37,914 bases of DNA from Desulfobulbaceae bacterium (GTDB lineage Bacteria > Desulfobacterota > Desulfobulbia > Desulfobulbales > Desulfobulbaceae). The first letter of the stretch is position 1, and each line of letters starts with the position of its first letter. Location: NCBI GenBank assembly GCA_030613515.1, contig JAUWLT010000004.1, positions 1-37,914 of the forward strand, written 5' to 3'. The position numbers and the translations under genes were made by a program. Under the pieces are notes generated by a model that was given only the letters and a program-made list of their open reading frames with translations, did no database searches and was not told where the DNA came from. This document shows, piece by piece, positions 28,058-37,914 of this stretch.

Positions 28058-29194
28058 ATGAGTAGATGTTATTATGAGATCCTTGAAGTATCAAGGGATG
28101 CCGGCGGGGAGGTCATAAAGAAATCCTACCGTAAACTGGCCATGAAGTATCATCCAGATCGCAACCCCAATGATGCAGAGGCGGAAGCATGTTTCAAAGA
28201 GGCTGCCGAGGCCTACGAAGTACTCAGTGATCGGCAGAAGCGGCGGATATACGATACCTATGGCCATGAGGGATTAAAGAATACCGGTTATTCAGGCCCA
28301 GGTAATGCTGGTGATATTTTTTCCAATATCAATGAGATGTTCGGAGATCTGTTCGGGTTCGGCGGTCGTTCACGCAGGCGCGATCCCAATGCCCCGGTGC
28401 AGGGCGATGACCTGCGCTATGATCTGGAGATTTCCTTTATGGATGCTGTGCACGGCGTTGAAAAGGAGGTCGAAATAACCAAACGTGAGACCTGCTGGAC
28501 CTGTGAAGGTTCGGGAGCCCGTCCGGGCCATAAACCCCAGACCTGCCCCACCTGTAATGGCCGTGGCCAGGTTATCCGTTCCCAGGGTTTTTTTCAGGTC
28601 AGTGCAACCTGTCCCCAGTGTCACGGTTCCGGCCAAGTCATTTCCGAACCCTGTGCTGACTGTAACGGTCAAGGACTGGTTAACCGGAAAAAGACGGTCA
28701 AGCTTAAGATTCCTGCCGGGGTAGATACCGGTTCCCGCATGCGATTAACCGGTGAAGGTGAGGGGGGCCGCCGTGGTGGTCCTTCCGGTGACCTGTACGT
28801 GCTTATTCACGTTTTGGAGCACGAGTTTTTCCTGCGTGACGGCCAGGTCATTTTTCTGAGCTTTCCTGTGCCCATGGTTAAGGCAGCCCTGGGTTGCGAG
28901 GTTGATGTACCCACCATTCAAGGTTCTTCCAAGCTGAAAATTCCGGCCGGTACTCAGGCCGGTAAACGTTTTACCCTGCGGCGACAAGGTGTTCCCAGCC
29001 TGCGGGGAGGCAGTCGGGGTGACATGGTTGTCGAGGTGCAGGTCCAGACTCCGACCAAGCTCACGAAAAAACAGAAGAAACTGCTGCAAGAGTTTGACGA
29101 TCAGTACCATGAGGAAGAAGAAGGCTTTTTCTCCAGACTGTTCCATGGTCATTTTAAAAAGTTTAAGAAAGAAGAAGAGAAGGAAAAGGCATAA
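28058..29194 (+). CDS. dnaJ: Chaperone protein DnaJ
   Basis: J domain with HPD, G/F region, four CxxCxGxG-type zinc motifs. Confidence 0.97.
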   Translation: MSRCYYEILEVSRDAGGEVIKKSYRKLAMKYHPDRNPNDAEAEACFKEAAEAYEVLSDRQKRRIYDTYGHEGLKNTGYSGPGNAGDIFSNINEMFGDLFGFGGRSRRRDPNAPVQGDDLRYDLEISFMDAVHGVEKEVEITKRETCWTCEGSGARPGHKPQTCPTCNGRGQVIRSQGFFQVSATCPQCHGSGQVISEPCADCNGQGLVNRKKTVKLKIPAGVDTGSRMRLTGEGEGGRRGGPSGDLYVLIHVLEHEFFLRDGQVIFLSFPVPMVKAALGCEVDVPTIQGSSKLKIPAGTQAGKRFTLRRQGVPSLRGGSRGDMVVEVQVQTPTKLTKKQKKLLQEFDDQYHEEEEGFFSRLFHGHFKKFKKEEEKEKA

Positions 29195-29261
29195 AAGCAG
29201 GGAATAGGGACAAGGGATTAGGGACGAGCAGGTTGCTCCTTAAGCTTCTGACACCTGACAG

Positions 29262-29759
29262 ATGACACCTATGAATACAAAATTTACCCATTTTGATGAT
29301 GCCGGTAATGCCCGGATGGTGGATGTAGGCATTAAGAAGGAAACCGTGCGGGTTGCGACAGCCGAAGGACGGATCACCATGCTCCCTGCTGCCTACGAGA
29401 TGGTGCGGGCCGGCACCATGAAAAAGGGTGATGTCCTGGGGGTAGCCAGGATCGCCGGCATCATGGCTGCCAAGAAGGTGGATTCTTTGATTCCTTTGTG
29501 TCATCCCCTGGCAATTACCAAGGCGGATGTCTCCTTTTCTTTTCATGACGACATTCACACCATCGGGATAGAGGCTACTGTCGGTATTACGGGCAGGACC
29601 GGTGTGGAGATGGAAGCGTTGACGGCAGTTTCTGTTGCAGCCCTGACTATATATGATATGTGTAAGGCCGTAGACAAGGGTATGGAAATTTCTGTTATCC
29701 GCCTGGTAAAGAAAAGTGGCGGCAAGAGCGGGGATTTTGTCAGGAGCTCGGACAGGTAA
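29262..29759 (+). CDS. moaC: Cyclic pyranopterin monophosphate synthase
   Basis: [64 protein letters not shown]. Confidence 0.96.
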   Translation: MTPMNTKFTHFDDAGNARMVDVGIKKETVRVATAEGRITMLPAAYEMVRAGTMKKGDVLGVARIAGIMAAKKVDSLIPLCHPLAITKADVSFSFHDDIHTIGIEATVGITGRTGVEMEALTAVSVAALTIYDMCKAVDKGMEISVIRLVKKSGGKSGDFVRSSDR

Positions 29760-29920
29760 TTGCTACCGCTGGTCTGCGGAAAAATTTTCTTTGTTACCGG
29801 CCGTCTTTGTGGTATGTCCTCTGATAGCGCAGTAAGTTGTACAGAGCTGTATCGAAATATTGTTCATTAACTGTACTGGAAATAATAACCGGCTTACAGA
29901 CCAATGACCGGAGAATAATC

Positions 29921-30283
29921 ATGGACAGCAAACAACAGCAGAAATTCAAGGAACAGCTTGAGCAGATGAAAAGGGATGTCATCTCTGATGTTGAGCAGAC
30001 GCTCGCAGACATGACCAGCCAGAACGGTAATATTCCTGATCCCAATGATCGTGCTACGATGGAGTCGGATCGAAGTTTTGAGCTTCGTCTGCGCGGCAGG
30101 GAGCGTAAACTGTTAGATAAAGTTGACGAGGCCATTGCCAGGATTGATGAAGGAACCTATGGTGTCTGTGATGAATGCGGTAAAGATATCCGCATGAAGC
30201 GTCTTGAGGCGCGGCCGGTGGCTAAGTTCTGTATAGATTGTAAGATCAAACAGGAACAGCGAGAAAAAGCCCAGGGACGCTGA
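29921..30283 (+). CDS. DksA/TraR-family zinc finger protein
   Basis: GTYGVCDECGKDIRMKRLEARPVAKFCIDCK; ATG at 29921. Confidence 0.9.
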   Translation: MDSKQQQKFKEQLEQMKRDVISDVEQTLADMTSQNGNIPDPNDRATMESDRSFELRLRGRERKLLDKVDEAIARIDEGTYGVCDECGKDIRMKRLEARPVAKFCIDCKIKQEQREKAQGR

Positions 30284-30288
30284 CGGAT

Positions 30289-31290
30289 ATGCCGGAATTA
30301 CGTAAGGATCCTATCCTTGGCCGTTGGATAATTATTGCCAGGGAACGCGGAAAACGGCCAACGGATTTTGTGGTTGAACCATCGAAAACCAAGGGAGGTT
30401 TCTGTCCACTTTGCCCTGAACACGAGAAAACAACTCCCGATGAGGTGCTGGTCTATGGACGCGAACCGTGGATGGGGCCGAACTCTTCCAGCTGGAAGCT
30501 GCGGGTCGTACCTAACAAGTATCCGGCCCTGGTCATTGAAGGGGAACTTGACAAGCAGGGGGAAGGGCTGTATGACCGCATGAACGGTATCGGTGCTCAT
30601 GAGGTGGTTATTGAGAGCCCCAACCATGAGGACCAATTTGCATTCCTGCCCCATGACCAGATGATCCTGACCTTTCGGGCCTTTCGCGATCGTATCCGTG
30701 ACCTTTCCCAAGATGAACGTTTTGCCTATGTCATGGTGTTTAAAAATTACGGCAAGTCGGCTGGTGCATCACTTGAACATTCCCATTCACAGCTTGTTGC
30801 TCTGCCCATTTTGCCCCGGATGGTGGTTGCTGAACTTGAGGGCAGTCTGGCCTATTATAAATATAAGGATCGTTGCGTTTTCTGTGATATCATTCGTCAG
30901 GAGATCCAGCAGGACATCCGGCTGGTGTGCGAAAATGACAAGTTCGTTACCTTGGCCCCATTTGCGCCCCGGTCTCCCTTTGAGATGTGGATTATGCCGA
31001 GAGAGCATCACTCCTCGTACATAAACCAGGACGAGGCCTCTTTGTCCGCCCTGACTAATATCTTTTCCGAGAGTCTCAGGCGTCTGGATAGTTGTATCCC
31101 GGGAGTGCACTATAATTTTGTTCTGCATACCCAGCCGCTCAGGTCAAAGTCGCTGGGCCATTATCACTGGCATTTTGAAATCGTTCCCAAGCTGAGCAGT
31201 ATTGCCGGTTTTGAGTGGGGATCAGGTTTCTATATTAATCCCATACCCCCTGAAGATACCTGCCGGTATCTGCGTGAAGTCGAGCTGTAG
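30289..31290 (+). CDS. galT: Galactose-1-phosphate uridylyltransferase
   Basis: MPELRKDPILGRWIIIARERGKRPTDF, FCPLCPEHE, EHSHSQLVALP (HxH active-site motif). Confidence 0.9.
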   Translation: MPELRKDPILGRWIIIARERGKRPTDFVVEPSKTKGGFCPLCPEHEKTTPDEVLVYGREPWMGPNSSSWKLRVVPNKYPALVIEGELDKQGEGLYDRMNGIGAHEVVIESPNHEDQFAFLPHDQMILTFRAFRDRIRDLSQDERFAYVMVFKNYGKSAGASLEHSHSQLVALPILPRMVVAELEGSLAYYKYKDRCVFCDIIRQEIQQDIRLVCENDKFVTLAPFAPRSPFEMWIMPREHHSSYINQDEASLSALTNIFSESLRRLDSCIPGVHYNFVLHTQPLRSKSLGHYHWHFEIVPKLSSIAGFEWGSGFYINPIPPEDTCRYLREVEL

Positions 31291-31300
31291 GAGGAATCCG

Positions 31301-31660
31301 GTGGAAGAAAAAAAGAAAATTCTGCTCGTTGATGATGAGGAAGGTATCCAGCTGTTATACCGGGAAGAATTTGAAGATGAGGGTTACCTGGTGGACTCGG
31401 CTATTAACGGTGAGGAAGCACTGGTGAAATTCAAGGCCGGCCCGCCGGACCTGGTAATCCTGGATATCAATATGCCGGGTATGAACGGCATCGAAGTGTT
31501 GCGGCAGATGAAGGAGATGAATGCCGAACTGCCTGTCATTCTCAGTTCTGCCTACCAGGAGTATAAGGAGGATTTCGGTACCTGGGCCTCTGAAGAATAT
31601 ATTGTCAAGTCAGCGAACATGGATGAACTCAAGGCCGCTGTTCATAAATATCTTGACTGA
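31301..31660 (+). CDS. Single-domain response regulator (CheY-like)
   Basis: KKILLVDDEEGIQLL, DLVILDINMPGMNGIEVL; GTG start at 31301 after AGGAGG. Confidence 0.85.
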   Translation: MEEKKKILLVDDEEGIQLLYREEFEDEGYLVDSAINGEEALVKFKAGPPDLVILDINMPGMNGIEVLRQMKEMNAELPVILSSAYQEYKEDFGTWASEEYIVKSANMDELKAAVHKYLD

Positions 31661-31661
31661 T

Positions 31662-31770
31662 CAGAAGACAGAAACCAGAAACCAGAAGCCAGAGATCAGT
31701 GGACAGAGTAGATCTCTGTAGTTCTGGTCTTTGTCCTCCGGCTTCTGTCCTCTGACTTCCGGCTTCTGCC
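31662..31770. repeat. Inverted pair of heptamer tracts (CAGAAAC/CAGAAGC type)
   Basis: CAGAAAC-CAGAAAC-CAGAAGC-CAGAGAT-CAG ... TTCTGTC-CTCTGAC-TTCCGGC-TTCTG. Confidence 0.75.
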
Positions 31771-31771
31771 A

Positions 31772-32533
31772 ATGAAAGATATCCAGAACCTGCACGACGA
31801 TCGGCGTATCAATATCAGGAAGGTCGGTGTCAAGACGATTTCCTATCCCATTATGGTCCTTGATCGTGAAAAAAAACTCCAGCAGACCGTGGCCACGGTC
31901 AACATGTATGTCAACCTGCCGCACCGGTTCAAGGGAACGCACATGAGTCGTTTTGTCGAGATCCTGGACAAGTTTCACGGCGAGTTCAACCTGCAGAAGT
32001 TCCAGCTGATTTTAGAAGAGATGAAACAGCGACTCAATGCGGAAGCTGCCCACCTCGAGATCGGTTTCCCCTATTTCATGGAGCATGCGCCTGCTATCGG
32101 TTCCATAGGTATGGAACGGTACGAGTGCAGGATGCACGGCCGGCTGCAAGACGATAATGATCTGGTCATGGAAGTGGATGTTCCCATAACCCTGCCCGGA
32201 TCGGATTGTCCCGGTGATGGTCTGCCCAGATCCATGGGGCGTTGGGGTTACGTTCGGGTGGCTGTTCGTTTCAACGAGTTTATCTGGATTGAAGATTTAA
32301 TCGGCCTGGTGCAACAGGGAATTGCCGGAGAATCAAGTAGATTGGATTCTGTCGAATCTCTTTGCAGGCAGGTTGGTAAAGCGCTTGCCGATACCCGGGC
32401 AATCGGCTGGTTCCGGGTTGTGGTGGAAAACATTGCTGACGGCTACTCGACTTTTGCCTCTGTTGAATCCCCCTTGAGAACTGGGAACTACACAAACAAT
32501 AACTCCTCAGGTTCACCGACCGGAGTTTATTAA
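31772..32533 (+). CDS. folE2: GTP cyclohydrolase FolE2
   Basis: VGVKTISYPIMVLDR, TVATVNMYVNLPHRFKGTHMSRFVEIL. Confidence 0.93.
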   Translation: MKDIQNLHDDRRINIRKVGVKTISYPIMVLDREKKLQQTVATVNMYVNLPHRFKGTHMSRFVEILDKFHGEFNLQKFQLILEEMKQRLNAEAAHLEIGFPYFMEHAPAIGSIGMERYECRMHGRLQDDNDLVMEVDVPITLPGSDCPGDGLPRSMGRWGYVRVAVRFNEFIWIEDLIGLVQQGIAGESSRLDSVESLCRQVGKALADTRAIGWFRVVVENIADGYSTFASVESPLRTGNYTNNNSSGSPTGVY

Positions 32534-32574
32534 CCGGAAAATCATTGAATTTTAAACCTTAACCATTTTTTACA

Positions 32575-34665
32575 ATGGCACAATTACTCTTTGAAATTGG
32601 AACTGAAGAAATCCCTGCAAGCTATATCAAACCCGCGCTCACCTTTATGGAACAGGCTGCTCAAGCCAAGTTTGATGAGCTTGGTCTTGGTTTTGGCCGA
32701 GTACAGTCGGTGGGAACCCCACGGCGATTGACTCTTGCTGTGGACGGTCTCCAGGAAAGCCAGCAGGACCGTAGCCGGGAACATATCGGACCTGCACGAA
32801 AGGCAGCCTTTGATACAGACGGTAACCCGACCAAAGCAGCCATGGGCTTTGCCCGTTCCAAAGGAGTCGCGATTGATGATTTGCAGGTCATTGATACTCC
32901 AAAGGGTGAGTACCTGATGGCCGTAGAAGAGATCAAAGGGGTGGCAACCGGCGAGTTGCTGCCTGAACTGCTCGATGAACTGCTTCGTTCCATTCCATTT
33001 CCCAAATCCATGCGCTGGGCCGACGGTTCCCTGAGCTTTGCCCGACCTATCCAGTGGCTGTTGGCCCTGTATGACGGCAAAATTGTCGACTTTACGGTTG
33101 AAGGTGTGCAGGCAGGCAATACGACTCAGGGTCACAGATTCATGGCCCCGGAGCCGGTGGAGGTGCAGGGGTATGACCACTACCTGGAGTTGCTGGCGGA
33201 AAAGTCGGTTATTGCTGATCCGATACAAAGGCGTGGACTGGTTATTGATGAGGTAGAGAAGGCAGTTCGGGAGCGTATTGGAGAGAGCGGCAAAGCGGTA
33301 CTTGATGAGGGCTTGATTGATACGGTAACCAACCTGGTTGAAATTCCCTGGGGCGTGTGCGGCTCCTTTGATGAAAAGTTCCTGGCCCTGCCCGATGAGG
33401 CGTTGATCACCTCCATGCGTGAGCACCAGAAGTATTTTCCGGTTGTTGATGAAAACGGAGAATTGATGCCTGTTTTTGTTGCTGTTAACAACACGGATAT
33501 CAAGGATAAAGAACTTGCAGTCAGTGGCCACGAGCGAGTTTTACGGGCGCGCCTTGAGGATGGCCTCTTTTTCTTTAACGAGGACAAGAAAAAGACCCTG
33601 GCCAGCCGCATGGATAACCTTTCAGGAATCATTTTTCATTATAAACTCGGTACAATGGCGGAAAAGAGTGAGCGGATTGCTGTTCTTGCCTCCTATCTTG
33701 CCGACCTGCTTGACCCGGCACTGAAAGAAGATGCAGTGCGAGTGGCCGGGCTTGCCAAGGTGGACCTGCTCACCGAGATGGTGGGCGAGTTCCCTTCCCT
33801 GCAGGGGGATATCGGTCGTGACTATGCATTGCTTGACGGTGAGAAACCTGCCGTGGCAGGTGCCATCCATGAACATTATCTACCGGTTCGGGCCGGCGGG
33901 GAACTACCCAAGTCCCTGCTTGGAGCCATTGTCGGCCTGGCTGACCGCATGGATACCATGGTCGGCTGCTTTGCAATCGGCGAACGGCCAACCGGCAACA
34001 AGGATGCCTTTGGTCAGCGACGATTGGCCATCGGTCTGATCAATATCATCCGCAGCCAGAATCTGTCCCTGCCCCTCATTGACCTGGCCCAAAAGGCAAT
34101 GGCTGAGTATGCGGACAAGATTGAAATCAAGGAAGATACACTGGACCAGCTGATGGCCTTTATCCGGTTGCGCTTTGTAAATGACCTGACAGCAGCAGGA
34201 GTCAAACAGGAGGTTGTAGAGGCCGCTACAGCAGTTAGTTTTGATGATCTCACCGACTGTCTGGCCCGCATAGAGGCCCTGAACAGTATGCGCAGTCGCG
34301 AGGAATTTGCCGTACTGGCAGGATCATTTAAGAGGATTCGTAATATCATCAAGGGTAATCGTGCAACAACAGTTGATCCTTCACTGTTTGCTGAAGATGC
34401 TGAAAATGAGCTGTTTACCACCTTGACTGCAGTCAGCGAGAAGGTGCAGCCCATGATTGAGGGCCGTGATTACAGTGGGGCCCTGGCAACCATGCTGACA
34501 ATGAAAGAACCGGTGGATCGATTTTTTGACGATGTTATGGTCATGGCCGAAGACCAGGCAGTACGTGCAAACCGTTTAAACCTGCTTACCGCCCTCGGAG
34601 CCCTGGTCCGCCAGGTCGGTGACATCTCCCGCATGCATGTGGAGGGAACAGGGGTTAGGGATTAG
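32575..34665 (+). CDS. glyS: Glycyl-tRNA synthetase beta subunit
   Basis: MAQLLFEIGTEEIPASYIKPAL, SLSFARPIQWLLALYDG, MREHQKYFPV. Confidence 0.97.
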   Translation: MAQLLFEIGTEEIPASYIKPALTFMEQAAQAKFDELGLGFGRVQSVGTPRRLTLAVDGLQESQQDRSREHIGPARKAAFDTDGNPTKAAMGFARSKGVAIDDLQVIDTPKGEYLMAVEEIKGVATGELLPELLDELLRSIPFPKSMRWADGSLSFARPIQWLLALYDGKIVDFTVEGVQAGNTTQGHRFMAPEPVEVQGYDHYLELLAEKSVIADPIQRRGLVIDEVEKAVRERIGESGKAVLDEGLIDTVTNLVEIPWGVCGSFDEKFLALPDEALITSMREHQKYFPVVDENGELMPVFVAVNNTDIKDKELAVSGHERVLRARLEDGLFFFNEDKKKTLASRMDNLSGIIFHYKLGTMAEKSERIAVLASYLADLLDPALKEDAVRVAGLAKVDLLTEMVGEFPSLQGDIGRDYALLDGEKPAVAGAIHEHYLPVRAGGELPKSLLGAIVGLADRMDTMVGCFAIGERPTGNKDAFGQRRLAIGLINIIRSQNLSLPLIDLAQKAMAEYADKIEIKEDTLDQLMAFIRLRFVNDLTAAGVKQEVVEAATAVSFDDLTDCLARIEALNSMRSREEFAVLAGSFKRIRNIIKGNRATTVDPSLFAEDAENELFTTLTAVSEKVQPMIEGRDYSGALATMLTMKEPVDRFFDDVMVMAEDQAVRANRLNLLTALGALVRQVGDISRMHVEGTGVRD

Positions 34666-34734
34666 GGGTGAGGGGTTAGTAACAGCAATTCCCAGAGGGT
34701 GCTGGGTTTCAGAGCCACAGATCAGCGAACGAGT

Positions 34735-34855
34735 TAATCTCTTGATGACCATTGATGGTATTGGCGAAATTACTGCTCTCACCTGGGTACTTGAAATTGG
34801 TGACATTGAACGATTTGGTCGTATCAGCCAAGTAGTGAGTTACGCAAAAAAATGA
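34735..34855 (+). pseudogene. IS110/IS116/IS902-family transposase remnant
   Basis: VNLLMTIDGIGEITALTWVLEIGDIERFGRISQVVSYAKK* resembles the Transposase_20 region; no intact transposase frame. Confidence 0.7.
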
Positions 34856-34876
34856 ACAGGAATTCCATAGGGCTAC

Positions 34877-34920
34877 ATGAAAAAAATCAGGCGGCCCGAA
34901 AAAGTCCGGACCGCCTGATT
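34877..34920 (-). terminator. Rho-independent terminator for the minus-strand gene at 34973
   Basis: Minus strand: AATCAGGCGGTCCGG...CGGGCCGCCTGATTTTTTTC. Confidence 0.8.
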
Positions 34921-34972
34921 GACTGCAATATGGGGGAGAGCAGTCAAAAATATCCCTAGAGTATATAGGGGA

Positions 34973-35212
34973 CTACTTGCTCATAGGCGGGAATGTGGCA
35001 AGGCAGGCCTTCAACCCGTCCATATCCGCGGCCTTTTCCACACACGCTTTTTTCTGGGTCAGAAAATCCATTTTTGCGGCGTTATCTTTAGAATTTTCCA
35101 TTTTGCCGGCAATCTTGTCGAGCATTCTGGTTTGCTCTACAATGAATTCATTGGCAAGGGCGGGGCTGGCAATAAAGGCACAGGCAACGGTTGCAAGAAT
35201 CAGTTTTTTCAT
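34973..35212 (-). CDS. Small exported hypothetical protein
   Basis: MKKLILATVACAFIASPALANEFIVEQTRMLDKIAGKM..., signal peptide, RBS-like GGAGGAAAC upstream, terminator downstream. Confidence 0.7.
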   Translation of the reverse strand: MKKLILATVACAFIASPALANEFIVEQTRMLDKIAGKMENSKDNAAKMDFLTQKKACVEKAADMDGLKACLATFPPMSK

Positions 35213-35685
35213 TTTAGTTTCCTCCAATTAGTTTGATAAAAAAGAAATAATGAACAATTGGAATCTCTTTAAAGCACCTACTGTGCCGGTTTGAAATTTT
35301 GTCAGCTCGCTCTCCATCGTAAAATCGTTGTAGACTTATTGGTGAACCTGTTTATCTCCTTGAAATTTTGAAGTAAATAATATAAAAAACAAAGAGATGT
35401 TTTTTAAGAGGCCAGGAACAATTTTAGATATGCGAGAGAGAAATCACCCGCAGACATCCATTCAGATGATCGAACAAACAAAAATATGCGCCCCTGTCCA
35501 GCCGCTTCTGTCTCCTTAAGAAAACAATATTCAACGGCTATAATCTAATTGCCTGTATTCCGGTGAATTTAAATGTGGCTCTATGGAGACAGTACCCTGC
35601 CTGTCTTTCCATCATATCATATTGATTTAATAAGATATTCCTCATGCTCTGATTCTTCAATGTGTCAATATGTTCAATATCCACT

Positions 35686-36480
35686 TCAACTAGATCGCCG
35701 TCCTTGAGCAGGCTGACGCAGCCCAGTGTGCCGTAACGAATGAAGGCTATATCCCCTTTGCGAAAGGCCGGCCTTCTGCACAGCTTTTCGCATTATCATC
35801 CAGGCCACGACATAAGAGAGTTCTCGCCCTGCATAACCATAAAACAGGTAGTCACTGCTCGGGTTCCTGATCGCCAGCCACTTCTTGAGTGCTTGCTCTG
35901 CTTCACTGCTGTAATAGACAACTCGTCCTTGGAAATTCTTCTCTCCCAGGTACAAAAGGATCTTACGTTCCGGTAGGATAATATCAGCCATTTTCACCCT
36001 GAGCAGCTGGCCAATACGCATACCAGTGTGCAGTAACAGCAAAATAAGAGCACGATCTCTCACAGTCGTAATGGCTGCAAGAATTTGCTGTAGATCTTCT
36101 GCAGAGATTGCCTTGGGGAGCACTTCCGGTAACTTGATTCTGATCTTTTTGTGCAGAATATTCAGCGGCAGCACCTCGTTATCAACCAGGTACTGAATGA
36201 AGGCGTAGACTGTGTGCCGATGATTTTTCACAGAGGTCATTTTTAAACCTCGTTCTTGCTTATGCTCGACATAGGCAGCAATATCCTTCCGACAAATTTC
36301 CTCTATGCTCAACCTTCCTAATGCCTGAAAAAACGACAAAAAAGTAATGAGTCTTTCGCCTGTCTGCCTGATGGTACTTATCTTTAAATTACGACGGTAC
36401 TTGTCGCATAGATGAAATATTGCGTGTTTGTAGCCAGGCAGGTCACTTTCTTCGAGCCTATCAATAGCTCGATTGAGCAC
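35686..36480 (-). pseudogene. Tyrosine recombinase/integrase, 3' end frameshifted or truncated
   Basis: Phage_integrase signatures LLLLHTGMRIGQLL and GYSLHSLRHT, then loss of frame before the LGH...Y box. Confidence 0.7.
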
Positions 36481-36571
36481 ACGGCGCCTTTTACTGGGTC
36501 GATAAACTTACAAAGCACCAGCAGAGGATGAGAGCAGCGTCCGGATGGATTCTGCATTTAATTTTGCATGG

Positions 36572-36790
36572 TCATGTCACAGTGCCACTGAGACCCTTGA
36601 GAACTTCTATAGCTCTGAATGCTTCTTCTTTAGGAACAAAGAGATGGTCGTGGAAATAGGCTGAGACCACATTGACGCTGATTTTGGCTTGAGCGAGCTT
36701 TTCTGAGATCGCTGCCAGAAAACCGACCGCATTGAGATCTGAATGAACATTGCATGTCTCAATCGTTCGTATACCTACTGTGTCGTTAAA
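36572..36790 (-). pseudogene. 5'-truncated ACT-domain (DUF2241/ACT_7-like) protein
   Basis: Minus-strand translation RTIETCNVHSDLNAVGFLAAISEKLAQAKISVNVVSAYFHDHLFVPKEEAFRAIEVLKGLSGTVT*; no N-terminal half or clear start. Confidence 0.6.
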
Positions 36791-36837
36791 TGTCAGGTAT
36801 TAGCTGATTGCTGATAGCTAACAACTAATTGCTTTTA

Positions 36838-37914
36838 TCACAGCTGTGATTCAATAGGCAGCCAGCCGGCAACGGAGAGGATAAACCGTCGCCAGAGAGA
36901 AGCATAGGGGTCGGTGGTATATACTTTTTCCTCCCCATCCCTGATGGTTACCCAGCGGATCAGATCTACACTGTCCTCTACCTCATCTTGCGGGACAAGC
37001 TCAAGTTGGAAGGCACCTTTGCTGCTTAACTGATCAAAATGTTCTGCTAAGGGGTTGGCCAGGGAGGGTGATTTAAACAGGATGCCGATCTCCGTGTTCT
37101 CATAAACTGAACGGGGATCAAAATTAAAAGAGGTGACAAACATCGCCTGCCTGTCAACAATAAACGCTTTGGCATGCAGACTTGACTTGCCGGAACCTGA
37201 AACGCCGGCTTTTTTCTTTTCCTTTCGTTCCTCAGGTGTCATTTTTTTATCCAGCTCGTACAGCTCAATACCGGCACGCAGCATTTCGCGACGGTACCTG
37301 GCATAGCCGGCATGAACCAGAATTACATCATTGGACGACAGAGAATTGGTCAATATCCGCACCCGAATACCACGTTTTCGAAGTGATTTCAAGAAATCAA
37401 CACCTGACCTGCCCGGCACGAAATAGGCAGATAAAATGATTAATTCCTTCTCTGTTTTTTCAAGATATTTTTTCAAACGTGGGGCGAGATAAAACTCCTC
37501 TGCCTGTACCTTACTGCTGATTTTTTCCGGTTTATCAGCAAGAACTGTGGCTGCCCCCCAATGGTAGACAATCGTACCTCTTTCTATACGCCGGACAAGA
37601 TCAGAACCTTTCAGGGCCTTGACATAGTCTGATTCCTTCTCCTCTTCTATCAGAGCATCCCAGCGGGGACGCAACTCATCCAGTGTTTCCCCTGTCAACT
37701 TCCTCTTCAACGTACTGATAGGATAGGACAGCTCGCTGTTCCAGTATTCATCAAATGAGGCGGATACCTCTTCCACCACCGGCCCGATTGTCATCACATC
37801 CAGATCGCCAAAGGCCAGGTCGGGGTCAGCCTCGAAGTACTCATTACCGATATTACGTCCCCCGACAATGGAGACACTGTTATCTACGGTGAACGATTTG
37901 TTGTGCATCCTCCT
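36838..37914 (-). CDS. Phospholipase D/cardiolipin synthase-family protein, C-terminal part (runs off right edge)
   Basis: Two HKD motifs: RRMHNKSFTVDNSVSIVGGRNIGNEYF and LHAKAFIVDRQAMFVTSFNFDPRS; frame open to window end. Confidence 0.85.
   Translation of the reverse strand, partial: RRMHNKSFTVDNSVSIVGGRNIGNEYFEADPDLAFGDLDVMTIGPVVEEVSASFDEYWNSELSYPISTLKRKLTGETLDELRPRWDALIEEEKESDYVKALKGSDLVRRIERGTIVYHWGAATVLADKPEKISSKVQAEEFYLAPRLKKYLEKTEKELIILSAYFVPGRSGVDFLKSLRKRGIRVRILTNSLSSNDVILVHAGYARYRREMLRAGIELYELDKKMTPEERKEKKKAGVSGSGKSSLHAKAFIVDRQAMFVTSFNFDPRSVYENTEIGILFKSPSLANPLAEHFDQLSSKGAFQLELVPQDEVEDSVDLIRWVTIRDGEEKVYTTDPYASLWRRFILSVAGWLPIESQL

Noticed and set aside
32584-33531. 315-aa minus-strand ORF opposite glyS
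   Set aside because: Antisense shadow ORF; glyS is unambiguous.

Overview
The window is chromosomal DNA that looks like a Desulfobulbales/Desulfobacterota-type genome; this is inferred from gene content only. It has three blocks. (1) Housekeeping genes: aroB, purA, rpoZ, dnaJ, moaC, dksA-like, galT, folE2, glyS and tatB/tatC. (2) A respiratory nitrogen block at about 9.5-26 kb. It encodes a c-heme (DUF3365-type) sensor kinase and an NtrC-family sigma54 response regulator, two NapD-like chaperones, two tetraheme cytochromes, NapA, NapG-like and NapH-like proteins, a YgbA-like protein, then a tetraheme cytochrome, NrfC-like and NrfD-like subunits and an octaheme HAO-like cytochrome. No NrfA is present in the window. 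(3) A decayed right flank with an IS110 remnant, a broken tyrosine recombinase, a truncated ACT-domain gene and a PLD-family gene running off the edge. The strongest unexplained signal is an apparent regulon architecture. Paired dyads (GTTACC-N4-GGTAAC type), 33-35 bp apart, sit exactly 50 bp upstream of well-formed sigma54 -24/-12 promoters, three times, ahead of the napD, cytochrome/napA and tetraheme/NrfCD/HAO transcription units. The window is also rich in small repeats: four GTAG-hairpin REP pairs (BIME-like), at least 13 tracts of degenerate 7-nt-period repeats at gene boundaries, and a 167-bp MITE-like element.
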